NCBI GenBank assembly: GCA_029817715.1 | Contig: JARUPY010000539.1 | Coordinates: forward strand, 4,749,501 to 4,813,500 | Direction of reading: 5' to 3' | Length of the DNA stretch: 64,000 nucleotides | Source of the DNA: Melastoma dodecandrum | Lineage: Eukaryota; Streptophyta; Magnoliopsida; Myrtales; Melastomataceae | In this document: one piece after another, positions 1 to 11,841 of the stretch | How positions within the stretch are numbered: position 1 is the first letter of the stretch | Layout: each line of letters starts with the position of its first letter | The notes under the pieces: model-generated | What the model saw: only the letters and a program-made list of their open reading frames with translations | Database searches by the model: none | What the model was told of the DNA's origin: nothing | Program-made: the position numbers and the translations under genes

Positions 1-2248
1 TCCAGTTGCACTTGATCTACCACGTCCTAAAGCAAATCCAACATTTGACCCCTCTGCTATTCCTTTCTCAAGTCCGAAACCAGGTGCAGTTCTGTGAGGA
101 GTGGAGACACTTGAATGAACTTCCATTCTGTGGCGTGGTCTCCATTTATCACGTGACTCTGCTTCACGTTCTGGAGCTATACGACTGCTTCCTAAGGGAG
201 GAGGATGGTCATTACCATCTTCCTTTTCTCCATCTATCTTTTTCTCAGTACGAGATTCTCTCTCTTTATCATCAGGACCCCACCTAGAGGACCACTTGCT
301 ATCACGCCTTGGTTCATGCCCAGGTGTACGAGCATTATTGTCATGCCACTTTTCAGCACTGGCCAAAGTTCTGTTCTCAGCAGTGTCCCGGGTCACGACA
401 TTGCCAGTGCGACGATCGGCTTTCCTCCGGTCTCTTCGGCCTCCAAGCAAACTAGTTTCCCTTTCCTCCTCGCGCCAACGGCGGGTGCCATCATTTTCAC
501 TAGCAGTTTTCCTCCAGTCTTTCTTTTCTTCAGATCCATCCAAACGCCAGTTTTCCTTAAGATTGCTGTCACTTGAGTTTCCAACAGATCCTGAGGGTGG
601 GACTCGAATGTCCTGTCACAGAGGAAGAATTATATAAATTAGTATACAGATGGTAAGATGCAACAAATGATATGCTAACAAAGCCGGGACAATCTTCCGT
701 GAAAAGGCATCTATTCAGTGCTTCAAATGGACACTTAACGTTATTGGTCTAACATGAATGACGGCTTAAATAGCCAAGAAACACTGTAACCTTTACCAGC
801 CAGAGTTAGCAACACAGACTACAAGAATGATGAGAACCAAGGTTCACTATGTCATAATGTTTGGCCTCTTGTTTGAAGAGATAGCTAGAGGGTTATTCAT
901 GGAAAATGAACACAAGTTCCTTTCTCTAGAATACAGGCCACAGATGCAAGCCCAAAAATGCCCAAACGCAAAAATCTCATACTGCAACAAGATGACCTGC
1001 AGGAGCCAGGAACTAAATCTAAAATAACCAGCACAAACAAATGAGAGAAAATACCATTTTACTGTCAGTTGGTTTTGCATACAGCCACTGAGGAGATAAA
1101 GGTATGCTGTTCTCCATCAATTGATCTGCACGTACAATTGCATCAGCAACACAATTCAAATCTTTACCCATCAGGTGAGGCAGGCTATATGTACAATTGC
1201 AGAGGCGTGAAAAGAAGTGCAATAATTAGTAAAATGAAAACAAACTTAAAAATCCGGATGATCCAAATTAATAAATGGACAAGAGATGATGGTGCTAAAA
1301 TTGTTCTTGATATAAAATGGCTGCATGAGAAAAGAAATAAAGCAGACAGAAATACTACAACAATGCTGCGTTACCTTTAGACTCATCATTCGGCCCCATA
1401 AGCATTTTTTCTTCATAGTGACCTCCCAAATCATCCACTGTACATAATAACTCAAATAGTAAATCAAAAGGAATTAAAATGAACTTGACTAGAATATCCC
1501 ACAACAGTAAGATGCTTTATAAGTAATTGCACGTCGTGAAGGCTTTTCACAAAAGCCGGTGTCTCGCTGCTTTAAAGATAACAGTATGCTCTCCGGTTTT
1601 CCTCCTTTGACAGTTTAAGGGGATGAAGTCCGGTTACAAGGGTAATCCAAGAGGTTTTACCATACTCAGGCTACCGACTCAAAACCCATTGTTACAACAG
1701 AGGAATAACCAGAAAAACTCATACTCCGAAACCACAATCCAATCATTTCCTCATCGAGTACCAGACCATGAACAACGGTCCTCAATGGTACCAACACACA
1801 CTCCTTCCACTTAGACTAGGAAGGGAACAGTAACAAAGGCAACAACTCAGACAAAGAACAAAAATAATTTAAAAATAATAATAATGAGAACAACCGTAGG
1901 AGACGCTCCACAACACAACCCTAACCAACTACACCCTTTCAAGTACCGGACTCCGCCAACCGGTCCCGGTCACCGCGGCACACACAATCCACCAAAATCA
2001 AGAGCAGGAAACAAAGATCCATAGAAGAAACAAGATGCGCGAATGATTCCACGGATTATCGGCATGCCACGACAAAACTCCCGCTGAACCGGATCGGCGA
2101 CGAGGGGGAAGGGGGGGACAAATCAATCTAGGAGTGACTCACTCTTGGGAGGGAACGGGAAGGGGCGATCGGAGGGGGGAGCGTGGGGATTGGCGGAGGA
2201 GGAGAGGAGGTCGTCGGGGAGGTCGAACTTGCTGCTGGCGTCGGACAT
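1..2248 (-). CDS. EXA1: EXA1-like GYF-domain protein, 5' part (partial at window edge)
   Basis: Predicted exons run 2143-2248, 1375-1437, 1055-1125 and <1-612; all junctions are GT-AG and the frame holds (80 codons before exon 4, then 204 codons to the edge). The protein starts MSDASSKFDLPDDLL and continues with IPLSPQWLYAKP, EEKKDWRK, RWREEERETSLLGGRRDRRK, WSSRWGPDDKE, RDKWRPRHR and GFALGRGRSS. These are conserved N-terminal motifs of the plant GYF family of ESSENTIAL FOR POTEXVIRUS ACCUMULATION 1. From family knowledge, EXA1 binds eIF4E-type factors and represses translation, acts as a negative regulator of NLR immunity, and is a host factor for potexviruses. The GYF domain itself lies beyond position 1. 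The start is the only ATG giving the conserved N-terminus. The ORF is intact in the visible part. Confidence 0.9.
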
Positions 2249-2330
2249 GGAGGAGGCGGCGGAGGGGAGCCGGGCCCGAAGTAGGGAAACGATTGGGGAG
2301 GGAGGGGCGGTGGCGGAAGGGTTGGGGGAT

Positions 2331-2338
2331 TAGGGTTT
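2331..2338 (-). promoter_or_regulatory. telo-box upstream of EXA1
   Basis: The minus strand reads AAACCCTA within AAAACCCTAATCC, about 85 bp upstream of the EXA1 start codon. Telo-boxes near transcription starts are common in plant translation and housekeeping genes. The role here is inferred from position only. Confidence 0.4.
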
Positions 2339-2553
2339 TTGGAAGGTGGGAGGGGGAGGGAGAGGTTAGAGAAGAGAGCGATGGAAGGGAGGTGGAGAGT
2401 GTTTGGTTGTTGCTGAAGAAGGCTGAGAGCCCTTGAAAGATCGAGATCAAGATCGCCTTCCCCCCCCTCCCCAATTTTCTTTATTAATTATATAAACTGT
2501 AATTAGTTTTTCAATTATTCCATTCCAATTAACTAGGGGTCCAAATCGGACAG

Positions 2554-2580
2554 GTCTCTCTTTCTCTCTCTCTCTCTCTT
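2554..2580. repeat. CT microsatellite
   Basis: An imperfect (TC)n tract lies in the 540-bp gap between EXA1 and the EXO70 stop codon. That gap is otherwise AT-rich and shows no gene. Confidence 0.8.
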
Positions 2581-2786
2581 TCCCTCCTATATGGGCTAAT
2601 AGTCAAATCCGTCCTTTCTAACTAGTGTGTTTTAAGAGCAATCGTTAACTTTGGGCATATTAGGAGTAATCAGCAAAATGATCTAAAATTATGACAAAAA
2701 TATGGTTTCATTACAATCAGGAATCAACCGGGACACTCGGTTTGTGTTGTTCTGGGTCTTGCTAGTTAGACCAAGTCCCCCCTTCG

Positions 2787-4814
2787 TCATGTCTTCCGCC
2801 TCGCCATGGACAACGCGTTCCCGTCGAACAGGTCCTCGATGAGCCCCTCGATGTCCTCCGGCTGGTACTTTATGTACTTCTCGCTCTGCCTCCCCGAGTC
2901 CAGGTACTGGCTGAACCTCCCGAGGAACGATCGGTACGCCGGCGTCACCACCGCAGCGACCGACACCCTCAGCTCCGACTGCATCTGCTCGTCGTTCACC
3001 ACCCACATGCTCTGTGTCTTGTGTATCTCGTCGAACATGGCATTGAACATCTTGAACTTCTCCTTGAGGGCCTGCTTCGACACCTTCCCGCTCACCATCA
3101 GCCCTTCATGGCTGAGGCACTGTAGGAGCCGGGACAACGTCTCCCTCTGGTAGCTCTTGTGGTAGTGGCGCAGGTCGGACGACCGTTTCCTACACCACGT
3201 GTCACCCATCATCTTGTGTATCTCCGGCGAGCTCTTTATCTTCTGTAGTATGTACCTCCCGTTGTTCATTAGGAATACGTAACGGAGCGCCGGGTCACGG
3301 TACAACTTCGACTTCATGTCGAGATTTGCATCCAGCAAGTCCATCACCGTCACTAGTTCTTTATCGAACGGTGAAGATTCCCCGTCCCCGTTTGCCACCT
3401 TAAACTTAGCTTCCTTGTGATCACTGCCAGTGCTCTCGTTTTCGTTGTTGTCATTACTGGATCCATCTTGGTGTTCTCGGAACACTTGTTCGAGGGTCTC
3501 CTTGTACTCGTAGGCATACTTTAGATAATTCATGGTGTAACGAACGAGCGGATGGACCGCACCACTCGGGACGGGAGTCCTCCCGTTATCGCTCTTTATC
3601 GAATTTTCCAGGTCGCAGAATATTTTCACGACTGCCTCTGCCATTCTAGTTTTGGCAGCCAAGATCTCGGCCTTGACCTCCCCCGCGGCATCTGGGTCAT
3701 ATGATTCGTCAAAGGACGAGACGAGATCACGCAGAGTCTCGTACATGTCGAGGAACTTGAACAGCTTCTCGGCGGCACGTCTCGTCAGCACGACCGCCTC
3801 CGCAAAGTTGAGGAGTTGTATGGCGACTGACCTCACGAGGTTGCTGAACAAGCTTCGAGATATCTGGGGCGAGCTCGAGAACACAGACTCACACAGGTTT
3901 CTCTCCGCTGGGAACAAATCTGTGGCGCATTGCTTGATCACGGATATCCATGTACGGATCTCCCCTTCGAGGGACTCCCACGGTATCCTCTGCACGTCAT
4001 CCATGTTCATGTTCTCCAGACCTAGCTTCGTCAGCGCCGACTTGAACACGTTCCTCCTCGAAACGCTGTACACAATGCAGCACTCAGTCTCATACCCTGC
4101 CTCAATCATCGACGAGCATATCCTATTCATTCGGGAGACCATCTCGGGTGAGAAAACGGGTAGCAACTCGTCCTCTTCCGAGTTCGGTTCCAGGAGGCAG
4201 CGGTCCGGCTCGCAGACCAGATTAAAAGACGGCTTGGCCTTGATGGATTTGGATTCGGGCTCGTTGTTCGTCCTCGACTGCCGGTCGAGGGACCACCGGA
4301 GCTCCTCCTCCAGGAACAACATCGCCCGTTGGAGAACCGAGCTTGTCCGGCTCAGAACCTGGACCCCCTGGCCGCTTTCCTTCGACGAAGCGCTCTCGAG
4401 CTTATTCGTCAGCCTGGAAAGTCGGGAGATGGAATCAAACAGGCAAGCCTCATCGTCGGGGTCGCACCCCAGCCTAGAACCAGAACTATATCTCCCGATA
4501 GCGGACTCCACCCTCTCGCACAACAACTCGATTGTCATTGGTGCCTCGGCGTAGCCAGAACTCGACTCCCCTCCAAAGGGCGCTCCCCTCCGGAGGAAGC
4601 TGTCGACCTCCCTAAGGATCTGGGGAAGGGAAACGTCGCTTCCGCAAGCGGGACGCGGTCCATCATCTCCTTCCTCGTCATCTCGTTTCCTCTCGCGCTC
4701 CACATTGTCGGGCTCGTCGTCGTGGGCAAGAGGCGATCCGGGAGGGGACGTGGTGGCAGGCACGCAATTAACCTGGGTATCATCCCTGGGAGGATGTGGG
4801 GAGGAGGTATCCAT
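2787..4814 (-). CDS. EXO70: Exocyst subunit EXO70 (probably B clade), intronless, 675 aa
   Basis: A single uninterrupted ORF starts MDTSSPHPPRDD and ends RRKT. The C-terminal two thirds match the Exo70 rod: GYETECCIVYSVSRRNVF, WESLEGEIRTWI, QLLNFAEAVVLTRR, EKLFKFLDMYETLRDL, GAVHPLVRYTMNYLKY, LMNNGRYILQKIKSS and SHYH-like RHYHKSYQRE. EXO70 binds phosphoinositides and targets the octameric exocyst to the plasma membrane; plant B-clade members also act in autophagy and immunity. The clade is inferred from the FAEAV-EKLFKFLDMYETLRDL pattern and should be tested by phylogeny. A single exon is usual for most plant EXO70 clades. The N-terminal ~90 residues are acidic and poorly conserved. It is divergent with PDHB across about 1.2 kb that contains a tRNA gene. 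A broken second copy lies at 26024-27450. Confidence 0.93.
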   Translation of the reverse strand: MDTSSPHPPRDDTQVNCVPATTSPPGSPLAHDDEPDNVERERKRDDEEGDDGPRPACGSDVSLPQILREVDSFLRRGAPFGGESSSGYAEAPMTIELLCERVESAIGRYSSGSRLGCDPDDEACLFDSISRLSRLTNKLESASSKESGQGVQVLSRTSSVLQRAMLFLEEELRWSLDRQSRTNNEPESKSIKAKPSFNLVCEPDRCLLEPNSEEDELLPVFSPEMVSRMNRICSSMIEAGYETECCIVYSVSRRNVFKSALTKLGLENMNMDDVQRIPWESLEGEIRTWISVIKQCATDLFPAERNLCESVFSSSPQISRSLFSNLVRSVAIQLLNFAEAVVLTRRAAEKLFKFLDMYETLRDLVSSFDESYDPDAAGEVKAEILAAKTRMAEAVVKIFCDLENSIKSDNGRTPVPSGAVHPLVRYTMNYLKYAYEYKETLEQVFREHQDGSSNDNNENESTGSDHKEAKFKVANGDGESSPFDKELVTVMDLLDANLDMKSKLYRDPALRYVFLMNNGRYILQKIKSSPEIHKMMGDTWCRKRSSDLRHYHKSYQRETLSRLLQCLSHEGLMVSGKVSKQALKEKFKMFNAMFDEIHKTQSMWVVNDEQMQSELRVSVAAVVTPAYRSFLGRFSQYLDSGRQSEKYIKYQPEDIEGLIEDLFDGNALSMARRKT

Positions 4815-4885
4815 AACTCACAAAAGAGGAGGATCAGGAACAAAGGGGTAGGGGATTTGGACGAGGAAAAGGTGGTGTTCATGGT

Positions 4886-5052
4886 TTGGGGGGGGGGGGG
4901 GGGTGATGGGCGATACGTTTCCCCAAAAGTTCTGATTGATGGTTGGTGTTGTAAATTGTTTTATTTTTATTTTTTTTTCAAAATTTATTTTTCTCGGGAT
5001 TTTTTTTTTTTTTGGGGGGGGGGGGGGGGAGGGGGGTTGGGGGGGGGGGCCT
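4886..5052. repeat. G- and T-homopolymer-rich low-complexity stretch
   Basis: Runs of about 16 G, then T-rich DNA with runs of about 12 T, 16 G and 10 G, lie just upstream of EXO70. The duplicated copy near 27500-27590 keeps the flanks but lacks these runs. They therefore either expanded in this copy or were lost in the other. Such runs are prone to assembly error. Confidence 0.75.
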
Positions 5053-5273
5053 GGGGGTGGCCTTCGCTATTCTTGGGATTAAATCTAATTTTGGGTTTGG
5101 GTATGGAATTTTCGGATGGTTTGATTTGACCCCCCCTGAGTTTTTGTTTTCTCATCCGAACAGCCTTATTTTATTACATAAAACGTTGGTGGGTGATGCT
5201 TGGCGCGATGTTTGCAGGTTTTTTGTAAATTATTTTTTAAATAATTTAAAAAGTTAACCGTCATAGACGAAAA

Positions 5274-5345
5274 GGTTCTATGGTGTAGTGGTTAGCACTC
5301 TGGACTTTGAATCCAGCGACCTGGGTTCGACTCCCGGTAGGACCT
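5274..5345 (+). tRNA. trnQ-UUG: tRNA-Gln (anticodon TTG)
   Basis: A 72-nt cloverleaf with acceptor arms GGTTCTA/TAGGACC (one T-G wobble), a D-loop with GTGTAGTGGTTAGCAC, anticodon stem CTGGA/TCCAG, loop CTTTGAA giving TTG, and a T-arm with GGTTCGACTCC. The discriminator base is T and there is no intron. It is a nuclear-type plant tRNA-Gln with intact internal A and B boxes. It sits between the divergent EXO70 and PDHB genes and is absent from the duplicated copy of this region. Confidence 0.95.
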
Positions 5346-5346
5346 C

Positions 5347-5360
5347 TTTTCCTTTTTTTT
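5347..5360 (+). terminator. RNA polymerase III terminator of tRNA-Gln
   Basis: A T4 run followed by a T8 run lies directly after the tRNA 3' end, as expected for Pol III termination. Confidence 0.8.
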
Positions 5361-5986
5361 AAATCACAAATTAAAATTATCGACCTGTTTCGTCTAAATA
5401 CAGAAAGGCCAATTATTCGTACTGGGCTCGGCCTTGATCGGCCCTCACTATTTCCCTTACATTTAATTTAATTTAGGCATTATAGGACTGGGACAGGGAC
5501 AGGGGACACGTACATGGAGCTTTTTGTTATGTTTTAAAAATATTTGTTGGTTTTTATACGTGGGATTACTGATTGGGCCACGTCACCCTCCACTAAGCGG
5601 GAATAACACCGAGCCGTTTGGGAGATCGTAGCCGCCAACGTCCTCTTCCCCTTTCCGATCACCGCAGCCCTTTTCACCGACGACAGCGGCGGATACGCAG
5701 GCGTCCGTATACTCCTCTTCTTCCTCCTCTTCCGTCTCTCTTGCTTCTCCTTCCTCCGTACTTCCGTACGTATTCTTATTCATTTTTGCTGCTTGTGTTT
5801 TGATCGGATTTGTCGTCGTTGGTCGGTGCTTTCCCTCTTTTTCCGGGGGAATGATTCGTTCGGGTGTTGGTCGCGTTTGAAGCTAACAAGGAGAGATCTT
5901 TTACGTTTTTCGTCGGTCCATCTTTCTCGGGCCCCGGATTCTTTTCCCCTGATGATGTATCTTACTCTGATCGATTTGCAGTTAAG

Positions 5987-8507
5987 ATGTTGGGAATTGT
6001 GAGGAGACAAGCGAGCATCGGAGGCTCAACTTCGAAGGTACGCAGTTTGTTGAGACCGTTCATAGAGAGTCCTCATCACTTAACAAGTGTTCAAATGTCC
6101 TTTTACTGCCTGTTTAGGTGCTCAGCGAGGCATTGAGGGTTTTCCGCCCAGCGGTACCCGCATTGAGGAATTACTCTTCTGCTAAAGAGGCACGAATTTA
6201 GTCGGTTTCAGTTGGTTATGTTATTACACTGATTATGTTGAATTTAATTGAGTCATTTGTCCTGTGGAATGAGACCATCCCTTTATTATTGTGCAGATGA
6301 CTGTGAGAGAAGCATTGAATTCCGCACTTGATGAGGAAATGTCAGCCGATCCAAAAGTGTTCTTAATGGGTGAAGAGGTCAGAATGTGTTGGTGGTTTGA
6401 TTTGTTGACTCGCTTCTCTGAGCTGATCCTTGTATGTTTGGCAGGTTGGGGAGTATCAAGGTGCATACAAGGTTGGTGAATGCACAACGAGATCTTCTCT
6501 TTTTTTTTTGCATTTAGAACCTGAACATTAATTTTTTGGAATCCTGAATGGCTGCTCCTATCTTGGTCTAGATATCAAAGGGTCTATTGGAGAAGTATGG
6601 CCCTGACAGGGTGCTTGATACCCCAATTACTGAGGTACTTCTTTTGCTACCCTGAGGTTAATATTCTCACCACTCATGGATGCACATTCTGCTCACCTGA
6701 CGGATCGCAGCCTTCCTAACTTTAATATCATTTGGACATTCGACCTCATTCCTTACAGGCTGGATTCACTGGAGTCGCAGTTGGTGCTGCCTTTCACAGT
6801 CTCAAGCCTGTCGTAGAGTTTATGACATTTAACTTTTCCATGCAGGTTTGATATTTATAAACTGATATGATTTGCATTACACAAATGCAATGCATGGTTT
6901 CCTTGACCCTGAAATGCTCTTCATGATTGCGCAAATGTAACTACTTTCCTGATCCTTATGCAGGCTATTGACCACATCATTAATTCTGCGGCAAAATCAA
7001 ACTATATGTCTGCTGGCCAGTTCAATGTACCCATAGTTTTCCGAGGGCCTAACGGGGCTGCTTCTGGAGTCGGTGCTCAACATTCCCAGGTCGGCTGCCC
7101 ACACCCTTTTATTTCGCTGGCATTCCATGCATCTTTTCATTGCATATATTCTTACTTAGTCTGCTGGGTTGCCTATTTGTTTTAGTGTTATGCGTCCTGG
7201 TTTGCCTCCTGCCCAGGCTTGAAGGTCTTAATGCCGTACTCATCCGAAGATGCACGAGGGCTGCTAAAGGCCGCCATTAGAGATCCTGACCCTGTAGTCT
7301 TCCTTGAGAACGAGTTGTTGTGAGTAGCCCATGTTATCTTTTTGAAGGGGGCCTATAGAAACTCTGTAAGGGGATCATTGTTGAAATTCGTGTTTGGACT
7401 CAGGTATGGCGAGTCATTCCCCGTTTCTGCAGAAGTGTTGGATTCCAGTTTCTGTCTTCCCATTGGCAAAGCCAAGGTATTCTTAATTAATGAATGGAAT
7501 TACTGATCTAGCTGGAGATGTTCCTTATTTTTTGCCCATTGATGGTAACAGATTGAGAAGGAAGGCAAAGATGTGACTATAACAGCCTTTTCAAAAATAG
7601 TTGGCCTTGCCCTCAAGGTTTGGCTGCTATTCCTTCATGTTGAAATGAAACGGATATTATTATTTGAACTTGACTGTCAGCTGTTTTATTCTTGGTTATT
7701 ATGGATTGGCTCTGAAGAGTTTTGTTTTTGTTTCCTCCAGGCTTCTGATATACTTGCCAAGGAAGGAATCAGCGCTGAGGTAAACAGATGCTCGAAAGCA
7801 AAACAAGCACTTTTTGGGCCTTTGAGAAATCAGTGCTTATATGGTAGTCATCCCTCCGCTCACTAACTCCTGTACAGGTAATAAACTTGAGGTCAATACG
7901 ACCTCTTGATAAAGCCACCATCAATGCATCCGTTCGGAAGACGAATAGACTGATTACTGTCGAAGAAGGGTTCCCTCAGCATGGAGTTGGTGCCGAGATC
8001 TGATCTGTCCTTTCTTCATTACTTAACCCGCCTTCTGTCATGGGACCCTTTCACACATATGAGGCATGCTTTCTTCTTCAACAGCACATCGGTTATAGAG
8101 GATAGCTTTGGTTATCTCGATGCCCCAGTTGAGAGAGTTGCTGGTGCCGATGTTCCGATGCCTTACGCAGCCAACCTGGAGAGAATGGCTGTACCTCAGG
8201 TTAGTTCCAAAATCTCATGTCTGTTATCTGCTGAATTGTTTTGTAGATACACTGCACCCGTCTATTAAGGCAAAGAACTACTTCGATCACAGCATAGTTG
8301 TTAGCTTTCAAGTAAACATTAGGCCTCGTCATCTGCCGACTGGCAATAATAGATTGAAATCCCAAAATGCTCTTCTCATTGGTCATAAGACTCCCTTACA
8401 TGGAAATGGATTTGACGTTACCCGTCCAACTTCTCTAGGTTGAAGACATTGTTCGTGCGGCTAAAAGAGCATGCTATAGGTCATCACAGCATGCTGTGGC
8501 AGCTTGA
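5987..8507 (+). CDS. PDHB: Pyruvate dehydrogenase E1 component subunit beta, mitochondrial (14 exons, one faulty 5' splice site)
   Basis: Predicted exons are 5987-6037, 6118-6189, 6297-6377, 6445-6471, 6572-6634, 6759-6845, 6964-7089, 7186-7319, 7404-7476, 7552-7617, 7741-7779, 7878-8002, 8085-8199 and 8439-8507 (375 aa). The product is the beta chain of the thiamine-diphosphate E1 that decarboxylates pyruvate in the mitochondrial PDH complex. Evidence includes an N-terminal Arg/Ser-rich presequence ([13 protein letters not shown]), then [97 protein letters not shown] and the C-terminal [14 protein letters not shown]. Intron 2 starts with GC (GAG/GCACGA). Exon 12 would need a donor right after TG at 8002, but the next bases are AT, not GT, and reading through gives TGA at 8001-8003. 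A TTTGCAG just before the ATG suggests a 5'UTR intron. Exons 1-2 are copied at 28589-28798. Confidence 0.93.
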
Positions 8508-8950
8508 AGACTGTGTTGAGGAAATGTAACAGAGTTAGAAGTCGCATATCATACTGTTTTGGTGTTGCTATCTCCAGAGAGGAAGGGATGGTGGTCTCCT
8601 CCCCTGAGCCAAGTCCACGTCCGCCTGTCGTTTGGCTTGTTCCACTTCGAGTGATTACTCTTAATCATTTGTTTTTCTTTTCAAAAATAAAGGGGATAGA
8701 CAGTCTAAACGAATAAATGATATCAAAGCTGCTTTTCAAAAGCTGTGCAGCTGCATTAGCATGGGACAAGTGAAAGGTCCTGCCGCTTCGCAGATTAAGG
8801 AAACACAGTCGAATTTTCTTTAATATTGAAAAGAAACATTTAGGGAAGTTTTTATAATCCATTAATATATGAAATTGTATCTCCTAATTGTACGACTAAA
8901 ATGTAAACGCATGGAAGCCCGGTATTAATCTGCAAAACACTTTACACGTT
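8508..8950 (+). other. PDHB 3' flank, no gene seen
   Basis: This is AT-rich sequence after the PDHB stop, presumably 3'UTR and spacer. I see no coding or RNA feature. Confidence 0.5.
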
Positions 8951-10719
8951 AGTCAAATAAGACTAAGCATGACTATACTATCCTTTTCGTAACCCTTTTC
9001 GCCACCGAACTTTCCCTAAATTCACCGAGTTAGTTCATTCTAGACCGTTACCCTTCCTCATCAAGTTAACTCATGCAAAGAATACTCTCCCTACTTGTGG
9101 ACACACCTTCGGAGCTCTCATTCCCAACTTCCAAAAGTGTTCTCGAGACTTTTCCGTCTTGCCAACCTTTCCATGAATTTATCCTTGTAATTTTCGGACT
9201 AAATCCCGTCCGAACGTATTACTTGCAACCCTCATTCGTCCCGCCATTCCAGCTCTAATTCCAAACCAATTCAACTGGCCATGAAAGCTCCTTCATATGC
9301 ATTCCAAGACACTAAAGCACCCGATACTCATGCCACGGGTACATGCACTTGACCACTCTCGAACACACTGTCACATGTCCTCCCCACTGTGACCGTCACC
9401 ACCTCACCACCCATTATATAGGGTTACTTGTTAACACGTTACCAAGGAGGGAAACCTTCATCTGACCATCTCCTTCTCACCAACCGTCCTTATTAGGACT
9501 TCGACCATGAGCATTTCCTACCCATGAACATAACAAATACTCGGAACACTCACTTATCAATCATCTCCGATGGTTTGAATGGCTCATTAGCCTAATTTAC
9601 GCAATGACCGAGGTTCCTCCTATCAACCCGAAAGAATACCTCACCGATAATCGGAGACCGAATGAATTACCCTCATTCTTCGAGGGAAAACCGGTCATTC
9701 ATCATTCGTAAGGGCCGAGAACCCTCCCTTAAGTTCCAAGGGCTGAAATTCCCTTCCCTTCCAACCAATACACCCACAACACTACACATGCATCAACAAA
9801 CTTCCACATGCATGATACATCTAAGGTGACGAACTTTTTTATGACTAAAAAGGAACACAAGAGAGGAGGGAACAAAGGGTTGTACCTTGTGCTTGTGTCC
9901 CCGCCCAATTCCATCAGCTCCCTCCTCCTTCGCAATACTTCGCCTCGAGGCAACTTTGCTTGAAAATCTGTCTTGGTCGCACCTCCCTTTCTCCTTCCAT
10001 TCCCCGGGTGTGAGAAAGTAGTGTCTCCGTATCAATTTCTTCCTTTTCTCTCCCTCCCCTCTCCCCATCAAGATGGAATTGAACTTTATTTCTTTCCTTT
10101 CTCTTCTTCTTGTTCTCCACGTGTGACACAAGTGGGGAAATTATTTCTCCCGAGTCCACCCGTCTCCTCCTCATCAATTCTTGAGCACAGTCTTCCCACT
10201 TGAGAGACCAAAATTGATTCAAGGGCCCAATTTCAATTCTTAGTCAAATGGTCAATTCAAATCAACGGTGGATAATGTCTTCTTCTTCTTCTTTTTTTCC
10301 TCTCTCAAGTGAATTAAAGAAAGGTATTAGGGAATCATCGAAAGATAACCAAATTCTTCTCATTCTCATGTAATTTTTTCAAGTGTACGTTTAATTTTAT
10401 GGAAGGGAGAAAATTCTCTTATGCCCTCCCACTTCGGGAGTCCTTTCAACGTGGTGCAATCTAGTATTCTCTCCGTATTTAGAATTTCGATCAGTATGCT
10501 TATTCGTTACGCGTCGTCCACGCATTGGTTCTATAAATATGCATTCTAGAGCGTCTGAGAGTTACCACGTTCACATCTCATTCGCTCAAGCGCTCATAAG
10601 TACATATATTTCGTTCCATCGTGAATGTACATTCACAATACATGTACGAGCACTCCTAAGGGTCTTATTTGTATATATATCTGTACATATATATATATAT
10701 TTATTGATAAAGGTTCGGG
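8951..10719 (+). mobile_element. Possible solo LTR or LTR-like relic (weak)
   Basis: This long stretch lacks ORFs but has a promoter-like TATA context (TCTATAAATA near 10531) followed about 190 bp later by GGTTCGGGATGTTACA ending near 10719. That ending resembles the terminus of some plant gypsy LTRs (reverse complement TGTAACATCCCGAACC). I could not find a matching start or a target duplication, so borders and identity are uncertain. Confidence 0.25.
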
Positions 10720-11841
10720 ATGTTACAACAAGCCCGTCGCCGGATGGTCTATCGGCATGGGACTCGGAGACATGAGACGGGCAATCCTAAACGCCATCAG
10801 CATCTCGTTATTTTTTTTTTTTTGGCTTTTTCCCCTAGGATGGTCTTATCGCGTGCTTCTGTCACGTCCTCCATTCTCTGTTTTGCTGCATAGTAACACA
10901 CGCGCAGCACCCAGTTCAATTCCGTCTTATATATGTAGGCCTCAGGGTCTAGTTCTTTCTGGACCCGTCTCATGAGTGAGTTCCTCCGGCGAGCTGGGAT
11001 CCCCAAGTTCAACCCTTTTAGCAGCCATCATCCACCGGTCATCAAGGACCGTACGACGACCACTACGTTTAGGCTTGACCCTTGTGTGTTGCTCTTGTTC
11101 TCCTGTGCCACCTGGAGGGTCTTCGGAGAAATCCTCAGGGAGAGCATCCCCGACCCCTCGAGGACGGGAGTCTTGTCCATGTAATGGACGAAACTCTGAT
11201 CAAGGCAAGTAAACACAAATGCGCCAGTCAGTCCGCACTAGACCCCCAACCCAACCCAATACTAGGGATAATCGTTCAGAACCTGGGCAAGATTGGCAGA
11301 CGACGAAGGTCGGATGTGTGCCTCAATGTAATTATCCGATAATCCAAGCACCTCCACCGACGGAAGGAACAAAGTGGCGACCCTTCTGCCAAGGCCCTTG
11401 GAAACTGATGATGCTCGGAACAAGTCTGATGACCGCGGCTCGTGCAAAATCCCCTTGAGACCAACCCTGACCTCTCATACCATACAAATTCTGGGAGCCG
11501 TCATCACCACCACAATCACCATCATCATCATCGTCCCACCAACTTCATTCCCAGGGGATCACAAACCGCATGACTAACCCCAAAACAAAGAAAAGGAAAT
11601 TCGAACCTGATAAACCTTCAATCTCCCCCCCCCCCCAAATAAATTTAGTCGAATTACGAAGTTAAGTTTGGTTTCTAACACGAATCCTTTTTAGGCGCTT
11701 CGTCGTCAATTAACGACGAAATTCCCCATATTCTCTACTCCTAAATGTCTCTAGGACCTTACCTAATCCTATCCCTGTGGCTGCCGTGGTAATGAGCGGC
11801 GAGATCCATCACAGCTCCTCCTAGGGTGCCGGAAAGTTTCG
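10720..11841. other. Gene-free stretch downstream of ASR3
   Basis: Only short, mutually overlapping ORFs occur here. None matches a family I recognise and stops break every frame. A minus-strand frame across 10800-11560 reads weakly like retroelement-derived protein but has many stops. The 11580-11841 part is probably the ASR3 3' flank. Confidence 0.4.

Noticed and set aside
3652..4554. 300-codon plus-strand ORF
   Set aside because: It is antisense to EXO70 and repeated in the EXO70 duplicate. There is no protein family match and the composition is Ser/Arg-rich.
8003..8084. U12 AT-AC intron in PDHB
   Set aside because: The intron begins ATCTGTCC, not ATATCCTT, and ends AG with no U12 branch site within 25 nt of the acceptor.
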